Position numbers and translations under genes: made by a program. Below, in pieces: positions 33,460-42,600 of a stretch of 51,522 nt of DNA. Location of the stretch: assembly GCA_016789745.1 (NCBI GenBank), contig JAEUQF010000138.1, positions 1 to 51,522 of the forward strand, read 5' to 3'. How positions within the stretch are numbered: position 1 is the first letter of the stretch; each line of letters starts with the position of its first letter. This stretch comes from Bryobacterales bacterium. Its GTDB lineage: Bacteria; Acidobacteriota; Terriglobia; Bryobacterales; Bryobacteraceae. The notes below the pieces were generated by a model. The model worked only from the letters and a program-made list of their open reading frames with translations. It did no database searches and was not told the origin of the DNA.

Positions 33460-34818
33460 TCAGGGGGTGAGGCGGTGGTCGGGAACAGGATGGCCAAGGG
33501 CGAAGTGGTAGACCACCTGTCCCTGCTGCGGGGCGATTCCCAAATAGCGATGCGTAGCGTCATCAAAGAAACCGCCGATTCCGGTGGCACCCAGGCCCAG
33601 CGCCGTGGCGGCCAGGTAGAGCCGCTGGCCGATGGCGCCGGCCTCGAAATGCGCGTACCGATAGCCGCGATCCCCATAGGTGCGCGCGGCGGTGTCCAGA
33701 TCCGCCACCATCGACAACGCCAGGCATGCATTGCCCGCCAGATCCTGCCGCAGACTCAGTCCGGCGATGGCCACACGCTGGTCGCCGGCGCGGAGCGGCG
33801 TCAGTTCCCCGGCGTGTGGATCATAGCGGTAGAGGCCGGGGGCGATGCCCTCCACGCGGTGAATGTAGAGGTACAGCGTGATCAGGCCGGGATTGGCAAC
33901 GGCCAGTAGCAGGCCCAACTGCGCAGGGCTCAGCGTCTCGTCTCCCTGGCGGAAGTCGAGCGCCGAGCGGCGGCTTCGCGCGGCCTTTCCGAAACTCATC
34001 GCGTCCCCCAGAGATAGCGGGCCGGGCGATGCCGGCCAGCGCCACGGCGCCGGGCTGAGGGCGCTTGTCAGGCGATGGATGGCTTCGATCCCCTCGCTTC
34101 GTAGCGGGTTCCGCGATAGCTGCCCGGGTGTGCCCGCGGGCTTCTCAATGGCTTGCCAGGCGATGCCGCCGGGAGGGGCGTTCACGTTCACCTGCACCAG
34201 CGGCCACTCGTCGTCGGGCAGGTGCAGGGCTTCAGCAACGGCCACGTCGTTGAAGCCTGCGTTCACCTCCGCCGGGCAACCGGAAGCCTGCGCCGCCAAC
34301 CGCAGTGCCTCGGCCGCATGCCCGGCATCCAGCAGGCAGTAGCGATACGCGCGGTCGCCGTACTTCCAGGCCTCCCGCCAAGCCACGCTGGTCAGCACAA
34401 CCTGCAAGCCCGGCTGGGCGATCGCGGTCGCGCGCTGTTCGGCCATGTGTGCCGAGCAGCGGTAGTGATACACGCCATCCGGCCAGTTCGCCAGGCCTCC
34501 CGTGATGAAGTGAAACTCGGTGGGATGCAGGTTGCCCGACGAGGGATTCACGCGCAGGGCATAGCGCCGGCCCGTGGCTGTCTGCTTGGCGGCGCTGTTG
34601 GCAGCCGAGTAGAAGAACAGCTGCGACAGCCGTTCGGCGCCATCGGCGACGCCGCCCATGCCCGGCTCCGGGGGGTCCGCTGGCAAATCCAGCACCGGGA
34701 CGCCTTCGTACTCGCGGAACAGGTCGGGCATGTTGGCCCAATCGAGTGCGGGCGAGGCCTGCCGCAGGCCGTCCGGCGTATGTTTGGTACGTTCGTGATA
34801 GTCGCGCCAAGAGTGCAC
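33460..34818 (-). CDS. Tandem SagB-type nitroreductase-fold oxidoreductase
   Basis: A 452-residue protein made of two SagB/ThcOx-like modules. Module 1 is about residues 60-250 (YALRVNPSSGNLHPTEFHFI, GVYHYRCSAHM, YRYCLLDAGHAAEALRLAA) and module 2 about 275-445 (SRRSALDFRQG, GLYRYDPHAGELTPL, YRYAHFEAGAIGQRLYLAATALG). Such proteins bind FMN; SagB relatives oxidise azolines in RiPP biosynthesis, but many stand-alone ones have no known substrate. No precursor peptide, cyclodehydratase or protease of a RiPP cluster is adjacent. The start is GTG 34818. Neighbours are a polyprenyl synthase and a phosphatase gene with no obvious link. Confidence 0.85.
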   Translation of the reverse strand: MHSWRDYHERTKHTPDGLRQASPALDWANMPDLFREYEGVPVLDLPADPPEPGMGGVADGAERLSQLFFYSAANSAAKQTATGRRYALRVNPSSGNLHPTEFHFITGGLANWPDGVYHYRCSAHMAEQRATAIAQPGLQVVLTSVAWREAWKYGDRAYRYCLLDAGHAAEALRLAAQASGCPAEVNAGFNDVAVAEALHLPDDEWPLVQVNVNAPPGGIAWQAIEKPAGTPGQLSRNPLRSEGIEAIHRLTSALSPAPWRWPASPGPLSLGDAMSFGKAARSRRSALDFRQGDETLSPAQLGLLLAVANPGLITLYLYIHRVEGIAPGLYRYDPHAGELTPLRAGDQRVAIAGLSLRQDLAGNACLALSMVADLDTAARTYGDRGYRYAHFEAGAIGQRLYLAATALGLGATGIGGFFDDATHRYLGIAPQQGQVVYHFALGHPVPDHRLTP

Positions 34819-34962
34819 TTAGCCGTCCATGCCAGAGTTCGCGTTAACCGCCCGCTTAGCCTGACTCCGTTACCGAAGCCGCGACCGCTACGGAGTAGCC
34901 CAGGCCCTGCGGGGCCGCGCATCAACCAGGATCAACGCGATCTGTCACGCGTTGTTTATCCG

Positions 34963-35028
34963 TGTTGTCTCTGCGTCCTTCCCTCCTCCGCGCGCGATTT
35001 TCAGGAGAGGTCTGTCGCGTCTTCAACG
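34963..35028 (-). repeat. Interspersed intergenic repeat, copy 2 (inverted)
   Basis: Read on the minus strand this begins CGTTGAAGACGCGACAGACCT, followed by GAAAATCGCGCGC and a tail with ACGCAGAG, matching copy 1 at 2472-2540. It lies in the 229-base gap between the SagB-type gene and the HAD gene. The remainder of the gap (34819-34962) contains short GC-rich stretches but no gene or motif I can name. Confidence 0.6.
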
Positions 35029-35047
35029 GCAATCTCGCCGCGGGCCA

Positions 35048-35653
35048 TCAGCCCAGGTGCTCGCGCACACGTGACGCCACCTCTCCGGGGGTCGCCACCC
35101 GCAGCACGGCAAACCCCGCAGCCCGCCCGCTCGCCTCACCAGCCGCCGAATCCTCCACCACCAGCGCGGTCTCAATCCCCAACAGCGACGCCGCATGGCT
35201 ATACGGCATGGGGTCCGGTTTATGCCGCGGCACGTCGTCGGCATAAACCGTCACATCCAGCAACGGCAGCAGTCCGCCAGCCTGCAACACAGGCTCCACT
35301 TCGCTACGGCGGCTGGACGTCACCACGGCCAACCGGTGCTGCCGGCGCAGTTCGGCTACCAGTTCCGGCACCCCCGGCGAAAAGGGCAGCGTACGCTGCA
35401 TCTCCTCCCGAAAGATGCGGGTCTTTTCCGGATACACCGCATAGATGTCGGCAGCGGTGATCGCGCGGCGGCTCATGCCCGCAAGAATATCGGCCATGGC
35501 GCGATCGGAGACACCGATGAAGTGCTGGTGATAGAACTCCCAGCCCAAATCGACCTCCAACGGCTCCAGCACGCGCCGCCAGCACGCCCAGTGCACCGGC
35601 TCGCTATCGACAATCACGCCGTCGAAATCGAACAGAATCGCTTCGTAGGGCAT
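35048..35653 (-). CDS. HAD-superfamily phosphatase (beta-phosphoglucomutase-like)
   Basis: A 201-residue HAD hydrolase, subfamily IA. The motifs are complete: DFDGVIVDSE (nucleophile D9 and D11), VVTSSRRSEVEP (motif II Ser/Thr), RHKPDPMPY (motif III Lys) and LVVEDSAAGEASG (motif IV acids). The N-terminal cap (about 17-85) is helical as in phosphoglucomutase/phosphonatase-like enzymes. The substrate, probably a phosphorylated sugar or small metabolite, cannot be named. It starts 6 bases after the M48 protease stop, so the two are co-transcribed. Confidence 0.92.
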   Translation of the reverse strand: MPYEAILFDFDGVIVDSEPVHWACWRRVLEPLEVDLGWEFYHQHFIGVSDRAMADILAGMSRRAITAADIYAVYPEKTRIFREEMQRTLPFSPGVPELVAELRRQHRLAVVTSSRRSEVEPVLQAGGLLPLLDVTVYADDVPRHKPDPMPYSHAASLLGIETALVVEDSAAGEASGRAAGFAVLRVATPGEVASRVREHLG

Positions 35654-35659
35654 GCGGCC

Positions 35660-37012
35660 TTAGCGGCCCACCTGCAGCGACTGGATCATGCGCTCAAACG
35701 AAGGCTGTGCCGCCTGGTACTCGCTTTCCGGCGAGATCATGATCATGTAAACCAGCCCCTTCGGATGCTCAATCGTAAGCACGGCATCCACTTCGCGCTG
35801 GTTCGCAAACGCCGACTTGTTGTAGAACAGGTTCAGCACCGCCGGTGCTCCGCTCACCGTCACCCGCTGGCCTCCCTGGTTGGCCGGCTTCATGTCCTTG
35901 TTCTGCTGCATCATCTGCTGGATGTAAGTCTGGGTGTCCTTGTCCAGGTTGCCGGTGGCGCTGGTGATGCCGATGATCGTGCCGTAGGCGATGTCCGCAT
36001 TGCCGTTGTTATCCACCAGACCTGCCTGCGGCGCAATCGTCACTTCGCTGGCGCCCTGGCTCTGGAACACTTCCCAGTTGGCGGGGTGTGCCACCGACAG
36101 CCCATTGCCCTGGAACTGCTTGAACTGGCCGTTGGGGCGCCCGGTCGTCGGATCACCGGCCTGGCGGAAGTTGGTCTGCTTGGGAGGCGCGGGCAGGCCC
36201 TTCACCACGCCCTGCATCCGGCGCAGATCAGCCTCATCCCCGCGCGAATAATTGTTCTTCGGCATCATCTGCACTTCGGCCGAAACGGCCTTCACACGAT
36301 TACCGGGGCTGGGGTGATCGGATAGAAACTGGGGGGTCGAACGGCCGCTGGCTTTCTCCTGTTCTTCCAACTTTTGGAAGAAGCGCGCCATCTCGATCGG
36401 GTCATAGCCCGCCTTCGCCATCATGCGCGCGCCCAACAGGTCCGCATCGCTTTCGGCGCCGCGGGAAAACTTCAACAGCAGCGAGTTGGCGCCCAACCCC
36501 ACTCCGAGTTGCGCCAACTGCCCAAGCATCGAACCACCGCCGAGCATCGCCCCGCCCAGGCCGGCGATCATCTGTAATGCCTGGCCCTTGGTCACCTGCG
36601 CCGTTCCATGACGGAGCGACACATGGGCAATCTCATGCGCCAGCACACCCGCGATCTGCGCCTCGTTCTCCGCCGCGGAGATAAGCCCCGTGTGGAGGTA
36701 AGCCGGCCCGCCCGGAAGCGCGAAGGCGTTGATACTTGGATCATTCACTACCTTGAAGGTATACGGGAACTTACCGGCCTCCGGCTGTGCCGTCAGGCGC
36801 GAGGCGATGCGGTTCACGTAGGCGTTCAGGTCTCCGTTGTTGATGACCTGTACCTGCTTTTCAATCTGCGCCGCCGATTCTTTCCCCAGTTGGATGTCCT
36901 GCTCCAGGGAGAAGAGGTTCCAGCCTGGCTTGATGTTTTTTGGCTTTTGCGCCATTGCCATGCCGGCGGCCATCAGTAGAGTCAGACCGAGGGTCCCAGT
37001 CCTTCGAATCAT
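35660..37012 (-). CDS. Secreted M48-family zinc metalloprotease
   Basis: A 450-residue protease. A signal peptide (about 1-21, LGLTLLMAAGMAMAQ) precedes the M48 domain (about 35-260). HEIAH at 126-130 provides two zinc ligands and the catalytic Glu, and E187 in ESDADLLGARMM is the third ligand. The C-terminal ~190 residues form a separate domain (VAHPANWEVFQSQGASEVTIAP) found with BepA-like/M48 proteins. I start at ATG 37012, which has AGGAGG ten bases upstream; the frame is open back to 37165. It probably acts in envelope protein quality control. It is divergent from ilvE. Confidence 0.93.
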   Translation of the reverse strand: MIRRTGTLGLTLLMAAGMAMAQKPKNIKPGWNLFSLEQDIQLGKESAAQIEKQVQVINNGDLNAYVNRIASRLTAQPEAGKFPYTFKVVNDPSINAFALPGGPAYLHTGLISAAENEAQIAGVLAHEIAHVSLRHGTAQVTKGQALQMIAGLGGAMLGGGSMLGQLAQLGVGLGANSLLLKFSRGAESDADLLGARMMAKAGYDPIEMARFFQKLEEQEKASGRSTPQFLSDHPSPGNRVKAVSAEVQMMPKNNYSRGDEADLRRMQGVVKGLPAPPKQTNFRQAGDPTTGRPNGQFKQFQGNGLSVAHPANWEVFQSQGASEVTIAPQAGLVDNNGNADIAYGTIIGITSATGNLDKDTQTYIQQMMQQNKDMKPANQGGQRVTVSGAPAVLNLFYNKSAFANQREVDAVLTIEHPKGLVYMIMISPESEYQAAQPSFERMIQSLQVGR

Positions 37013-37087
37013 TCGCTTCGCGCCTCCTGTCACGTAGATGCGGCAGGGGGGAACTGCGTTGCGGGCGACCCTGCCCAGTCTATTCAG

Positions 37088-37093
37088 TATAAT
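37088..37093 (+). promoter_or_regulatory. Consensus -10 box TATAAT for ilvE, leaderless start
   Basis: A perfect TATAAT ends 7 bases before the ilvE ATG at 37101. No Shine-Dalgarno sequence fits in the gap, so the transcript should begin at or next to the start codon. No convincing -35 box is seen at the usual distance. Confidence 0.65.
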
Positions 37094-37100
37094 AGCCTCT

Positions 37101-38039
37101 ATGCTCAAGCCCACTGAAAAAATCTGGCATAACGGGAAGTTCATCCCCTGGGATAGCGCCAACATCCACGTGTTGTCGCATACGGTCTCCTATGCCAGTG
37201 CCGTATTTGAAGGGCTTCGCTGTTACACGACCCCGACGGGTCCACAGATTTTTCGCGTGAAAGAACACGCACGCCGGATGATTGATTCGGCAAAGATCTA
37301 TCGCATGGACATCCCGTTCACCGTGGAACAGCTCTCCGAAGCCATGGTTGAACTTGTCCGCGTAAACGGTCTCGACTCCTGCTACCTTCGCCCCATCGCG
37401 CTCCGCGGCTACGGCGAAATGGGCGTACTTGGCCTGAAAAACCCCATCGAGGTCTACATCGCCTGCTGGGAATGGGGCAAGTATCTCGGCGCCGAGGCCC
37501 TGAACGACGGCGTCGACGTCTGCATCTCCAGTTGGAAGCGCATTGCTCCCAACACGCTGCCCGCGCTTGCCAAGGCCGCCAGCAACTACATGAACTCGCA
37601 GCTCATCCGCATGGAAGCGCATATCAACGGCTACGCCGAAGGCATCGCGCTGGATGAAGCCGGCTACATCAGCGAAGGCTCCGGAGAAAATATCTTCGTC
37701 ATCCGTGACGGCAAGATCCTCACGCCGCCGCTGGGTGCGTCGGTGCTGCCGGGCATCACCCGCGACACGGTTGTGGAACTGGCGAAGGCCGCAGGCTTCC
37801 CGCTGGTGGAAACCATCATCCCGCGCGAATTGCTCTACATCGCCGATGAAGTTTTCTTCACCGGCACGGCCGCGGAGATCACGCCCATTCGTTCGGTGGA
37901 CCGCATCCCGGTAGGTGCCGGCAAGCGTGGCCCCATCACCGAGCGGCTGCAGAAGGATTTCTTCGCCATCCTCCACGGCACCGCGCCCGATACGCGCGGC
38001 TGGCTTACGCCGGTTCCCGCGGCGCAGCCGGTGTCGTAG
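37101..38039 (+). CDS. ilvE: Branched-chain amino acid aminotransferase
   Basis: A 312-residue class IV PLP aminotransferase that makes or degrades leucine, isoleucine and valine. It follows E. coli IlvE throughout: IWHNGKFIPWDSANIHVLSH at the N-terminus, VFEGLR, the PLP-lysine segment LPALAKAASNYMNS (K158), GYAEGIALDEAGYISEGSGEN, LPGITRDTVVELA and VFFTGTAAEITPIRSVDRI. The frame is open upstream to 37038, but the ATG at 37101 matches the family start and sits 7 bases behind TATAAT. The last 35 bases overlap the convergent small gene. Confidence 0.96.
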   Translation: MLKPTEKIWHNGKFIPWDSANIHVLSHTVSYASAVFEGLRCYTTPTGPQIFRVKEHARRMIDSAKIYRMDIPFTVEQLSEAMVELVRVNGLDSCYLRPIALRGYGEMGVLGLKNPIEVYIACWEWGKYLGAEALNDGVDVCISSWKRIAPNTLPALAKAASNYMNSQLIRMEAHINGYAEGIALDEAGYISEGSGENIFVIRDGKILTPPLGASVLPGITRDTVVELAKAAGFPLVETIIPRELLYIADEVFFTGTAAEITPIRSVDRIPVGAGKRGPITERLQKDFFAILHGTAPDTRGWLTPVPAAQPVS

Positions 38040-38439
38040 TCACCTGCAGATAACGAATCAGCCGGGCGCCCCACTGAAACGTGTCCGGCTTTTCTCTCAC
38101 TTTCACTTCAAAATGCAACCCTGCGAAGAGAAATCGCAGGGTATTTTCTTTTGCCGCCACGGATTCCACAACACCCGGCGTGTAGGGCTTACCAAACCGG
38201 TAACGGTCGCGCACGCGCAGGAAGCGGTCCAACAGGATCACGTGCACCTGCTCCTCAAATGGGCAATCGTCGGTCAACACCAACAGGTAACGGCCGTCAG
38301 CCAGCAACACCTGTGTTTCCAGGACAACACCCTCCACCACCACCGGCAGTTCCGCCCCTTTGTGAATCAGGCGGGACCGCGGTGGCTCTCCTTCCCGGCC
38401 AGGCAGTCTTTCGAGAATGAAATCAGCGCAAATTTTCAC
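38005..38439 (-). CDS. Small protein of unknown function convergent with ilvE
   Basis: A 144-residue soluble protein without recognisable motif. The start GTG at 38439 has GGAG eight bases upstream. The sequence looks beta-rich (ELPVVVEGVVLETQVLL, GRYLLVLTDDCPFEEQVHVI, LRFLFAGLHFEVKVREK). No signal peptide or membrane helix is present. It overlaps the end of ilvE tail to tail by 35 bases. The opposite-strand frames here are Ser/Arg/His-rich and look like shadows, so I consider this the real gene. Confidence 0.7.
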   Translation of the reverse strand: MKICADFILERLPGREGEPPRSRLIHKGAELPVVVEGVVLETQVLLADGRYLLVLTDDCPFEEQVHVILLDRFLRVRDRYRFGKPYTPGVVESVAAKENTLRFLFAGLHFEVKVREKPDTFQWGARLIRYLQVTTTPAAPREPA

Positions 38440-38463
38440 GATTCACACTCCAGCGTAGCGCGA

Positions 38464-38469
38464 TACACT
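38464..38469 (+). promoter_or_regulatory. Candidate -10 box for the DUF218 gene
   Basis: TACACT ends 7 bases before the ATG at 38477, with no Shine-Dalgarno sequence between. The geometry matches the ilvE start. Confidence 0.45.
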
Positions 38470-38476
38470 TCCCCTT

Positions 38477-39682
38477 ATGTTGCTCCTTGTGTTTTTGGCC
38501 GCTGTGCTGCAGGCTGAGCCCGCACGCACGCCGCTCGTCCTCAAGTCTCCCCTGCAAGATAAGAACTTCTATTTCCTTACCCTACTGGAGAAAAACGCTG
38601 CCCGGCCGATCCAGGCGGCCGAGCCGTTGCGCCAGCTACGGCAGGCGAAGCGCGACTCCATCGAGCAAGCCGCGGCGTGCAAGGGAAACGTGGCCTGCGC
38701 GCTCACCCCCTTCCGGTGGACCGCCGACGAGATTGCAGCCGCCGGGGAGGCGCTCGCGACGCCGGAAATCGTTGCAGCGGTAGAGCGGGAAATGCGAGCG
38801 AGCGGGATGTTCGCCCGCTGGGAGTCGATGACGGGATCCGAACTGGTGAGCCGCGCCTGGACCGACGCGGCAAAGCAGATGAACCGGCTCCTCGACGTCT
38901 ACGGCGAAGGCGCCAAGCCTCGCTACGGCGAAATCGACGCCATGGCATACGATCCGAAATCCCCGTACTGGGGGCGCATGACCGGCTTTCTCGCGGCCTC
39001 CATCCTGGAAGAGGCGGCCATCGAAATGCCTCTGTTCTTCCAGCCCCCCCTGCGTTTCGCCCTCCGCCTGATGGAGGCCAACCATCGCGACGAAGCCGCA
39101 CGCTACGAACCCCTCCACACCGGCCAGAATCGCGCCGCCTGGCAGCGCATCCGCAAGATCCGCTGGGCCGACTATCCGTATCCCGTCATCATCGTGCCCG
39201 GCTCCGGCACCGACCGGCTTAGCGTGGCACTATCGCCCACTGGCCGCGAACGCCTCCGCCTCGCCGTGCGCCGCTACCAGCAGAAGAAAGCTCCACTCAT
39301 CCTGGTCTCCGGCGGCAACGTGCACCCCAACCAGACCCCGCATAATGAGGCCATCGAAATGAAGAAGAGCCTCATGCAGGAGTTCGGCATCCCCGAACAC
39401 GCCATCCTCGTCGAGCCACATGCCCGCCACACCACCACCAACCTGCGCAACGCCGCCCGCCTCATGTGGCGCTATGGCATCCCCTTCGACAAGCCCGCGC
39501 TGCTGACCACCGAACCCTTCCAGAGCGGCTTTATCGACACACCGCAGTTTCAGGCCCGTTGTGAAAAGGAGATGGGCTACGTGCCGTTCGAAATCGGCAA
39601 GCGGCTGAACGTCTTTGACCTGGAGTTCCTGGGCAAAGTAGAGGCTCTGCATGCCGACGCCGCCGAGCCTCTCGATCCGTAA
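38477..39682 (+). CDS. Exported YdcF/ElyC-type DUF218 protein
   Basis: A 401-residue protein with a signal-like N-terminus (MLLLVFLAAVLQAEPA), a helical region of ~200 residues and a C-terminal DUF218 domain (about 228-360). The DUF218 pattern is clear: YPVIIVPGSGT, LAVRRYQQKKAPLILVSGG, NEAIEMKKSLMQEFGIP and VEPHARHTTTNLRNAA. DUF218 proteins such as ElyC and SanA act in envelope maintenance, though their reaction is not well known. The helical first half is unusual for the family. The stop is 3 bases from that of the convergent TonB receptor gene. Confidence 0.87.
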   Translation: MLLLVFLAAVLQAEPARTPLVLKSPLQDKNFYFLTLLEKNAARPIQAAEPLRQLRQAKRDSIEQAAACKGNVACALTPFRWTADEIAAAGEALATPEIVAAVEREMRASGMFARWESMTGSELVSRAWTDAAKQMNRLLDVYGEGAKPRYGEIDAMAYDPKSPYWGRMTGFLAASILEEAAIEMPLFFQPPLRFALRLMEANHRDEAARYEPLHTGQNRAAWQRIRKIRWADYPYPVIIVPGSGTDRLSVALSPTGRERLRLAVRRYQQKKAPLILVSGGNVHPNQTPHNEAIEMKKSLMQEFGIPEHAILVEPHARHTTTNLRNAARLMWRYGIPFDKPALLTTEPFQSGFIDTPQFQARCEKEMGYVPFEIGKRLNVFDLEFLGKVEALHADAAEPLDP

Positions 39683-39685
39683 CTG

Positions 39686-42600
39686 CTACCAGATCAGCTT
39701 CAACCCAATCTGCAGGTTGCGCGGCGAGTTCGCCTGTCCGCCAATCACACCAAAGCCCGGGTTGCCCACCGTCGTATTCGGCAGCCCGAATACCGGCGTG
39801 TTTGTGATGTTGAAGGCTTCCCCACGAAGTTGCAGCCGCATCGACTCCAGCAGCGCGATGTTCTTGATCAGCGATGCATCCAGGTTCACCGTCACCGGGC
39901 CGCGATTGCGCGAATCCAGCCGCGGCGTGTTGCCGAACTCGAAGGACACCGGCACGCGGAAGGCAGCCGCGTTCAGATAACCCGGCCCGCCCGAGACGCC
40001 TCCTAAACGGCTGGACATGTCGCCGCTGGTCTGCACCGCCCCATTACCGGTGAAGCTGGCGCGGCTGCCGGCATAGGCCGGAGCCCCCGAAACACCGAAC
40101 ACCAAAGGCTGCCCGGACTGATAGGTGTAGATGCCGTTCACCTGCCAGCCGCCGAGCAGACGCTTGACAACGCCGCTGCCGCCTTTACCAAACGGCAGGT
40201 CATATACGCCGCTCAGCACAAAGCGATGCGGGAAATCCGAGCCCAACACGCTGCGATCAATACTGCGGTTGAATTCATTCTGATAGCCGGGATTCTGGCC
40301 GGCATCGAAGAACGACGTGGTGAGCATGTTCACATCGCCCAGGTTCTTCGAAAACGTATAGCTCAAGGTGGCCAGCAGCCCATGGCTCATGCGTTTCTGC
40401 GCGCTCACCTGCAGTGCGTGATAGCTGGAATTCCCCTCGCCCACGAAGTTGTTCCCGAATCCGGTGAAGTGTGGATAGGCGCGCAGCAACTGGTTCTGCT
40501 GCACCTGCCGTGCCGCCAGCGGGCCGTTGGTGATGATGCCGAAGAACGGGTTGTTCACCAACGCGTTCAATTGCGCTACCCGATTCAAATCGCCCGGTTG
40601 GCCGTAGAGGATGGGGTTGATGCCGTTCAGCCCAACGTTGATGGGCAACCGTACGCCTTTATTGCCCGCATACGACACCGACAGTGCCATATTCGCCGGC
40701 ATTTCGCGCTGGATCCCGAAGTTCCACTGCAGCGAGTAAGGCAGCGGCGTGTCGTAACGCAGCGCGCCGACGCCCGTGCCTACCAGCGTCGCCGCACCCA
40801 AACTGGAGCCGGCCAGCGGCTGCAATCCTCCCGGGAACGGATTGGTCAGGCTGCCCACTGGATTGACCCCATCAATCGACGCCACAAACGGCGTCGTTAC
40901 CGAGAAGCCAGGATTCCCCGCATTGAACAGACGCACCAGCCCCGGCGTATAGAAGACACCGAATCCGCCGCGCAGTACCGTCTTTGGCGTCATCGAGTAA
41001 GCCAGCCCGATGCGCGGCCCCAGGTTGTTGGCGTCCGTTTTATACCGCCCGCGCGAGGCACCGTCCACCCCGCGGAACTGCAGCCCGCCACGCAGCGGCA
41101 GCCCGGTCTGTCGTGCCAGCGGCGATTCGATATAGGGCTCTACCGTGGCGATGCGATTGAAGCGCTCGGTCGGCCCGGTCTCAACCTCCCAACGCAGGCC
41201 GAGATTCAAAGTCAGCTTGGAACTGACCTTCCAATCGTCCTGCAGGTACAGGGCGTGGTAGAAGCCCTGCTGCGACGTCGCATCGGCATAGTTGATCAGC
41301 CCGCCTGTCGGTATGCCCAGCAGGAAACTGGCAAAGCCCAGGTACGGCGCCTGCCCGCCCGGGACGCCGGCCACCGGGTCCGGACCCGAAGTGAAGTTCG
41401 TCCCAAACGAGAAGTTACCCCCGGGGTTACCCAGGCTGGCATTATGATCCAGAAACACACGGCCATCCCAACCGAACTTGATGGAATGCCGCGAGCGGAT
41501 CCAACTTACCGCCGCCGCCACGTTATGAGAATAGCGTGTGAACCGCTGGTTGCCGGTCTCTGAGTTTCCGTTGAACCCATTGATGCTGATTGCCGGGAGA
41601 AACCGTTCCTGAACCTGCGTGGTGTAGAGTTGCGAGAAGCCAAGCGCACCCAGGTCGGTGCCCAGCGAGTAGGGATCGCGAAAGTTGCGCTGGCGCGCGA
41701 AGCCGTAGCGCAGGTTCAGCACCAGGGTCGGCCGCAGGGTGGCGATCGTGTCCAGCACCGCCGTGTGCGAACGGATGAATTGATTAAACCCGCCCGGCGA
41801 AGAGACGCTGTTCCAGTAATTCGGCTCGTAATGGTCGTTCCACAGGCGGCTGTAACGACCGAAGATCCGGTAGCGATCCGAGAAGTTATGGTCCATGCGC
41901 ACCGAGTACTGCTTGTCGTCGTCGCGCGAACTGGCCACCGCGTCGTAGTTGTTCACAATGCCCGGGCGCGTCGGCTGCGGATACAGCTTCAGAATGTTCT
42001 GCGAAACCGCGGCCATGCGGTTGGCGGGAATGCGCTTGCCGGGGAACTCCGTCCGCAGATAGCGGCCGGCCAGTTGTGGGTTGGGCGTCGTGGTAGCCGG
42101 ATCGTAGATGCCGAAGGGCGCCTCACTCAAGTCGCCGGTGCGCATCAGCGGGGTAGGGACGCTGAAGGTTTGAAACAGGCTGCGCCGCAGGTTCACCATC
42201 TCGAAGTTGGCGAAGAAGAACGTCTTGTCCTTGCCGTTGTAGAGTTTCGGGATCAGCACCGGACCGCCCGCGGCCACGCCGTACTGGTTGTAGCGCAGCG
42301 GCGTGCGGCGATCGGAACGTCCAGGGATGGGGTTCGTCCCCGCGCGATTGATGAAGAAATTCGTAGCGTCCAACTGCTCATTGCGGAAGAACTCATAGGC
42401 CGACCCGCGGAATTTATTTGTGCCGCTCTTGGTAACGATGTTGAGAATGCCGCCCGAAGTGCGCCCGAACTCCGCCGGCGACGTGTTGGTCTGGACTTTG
42501 AATTCCTCTGTCGTGTCAATCGTGGGAATCAGCGCTGGCTGACCCTGGCAACAAACCGTGATCGGAATGCCGTCGAGCAGGATCTCGTTCGCACCCGTCA

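Noticed and set aside
33460..34818. A RiPP biosynthetic cluster around the SagB-type gene
   Set aside because: No cyclodehydratase, leader peptidase, precursor peptide or exporter lies nearby; the only small genes are more than 4.8 kb away.
34819..35047. A tRNA or other structured RNA in the 229-base gap
   Set aside because: No cloverleaf, T-loop consensus or CCA-type end is visible; the only recognisable item is the dispersed repeat.
37038..37100. Upstream in-frame start for ilvE
   Set aside because: It would place the TATAAT box inside the coding region, and the family N-terminus begins at 37101.
40226..41563. 445-codon plus-strand open frame
   Set aside because: It is antisense to the first TonB receptor, whose plug and barrel motifs show the minus strand is the coding strand.
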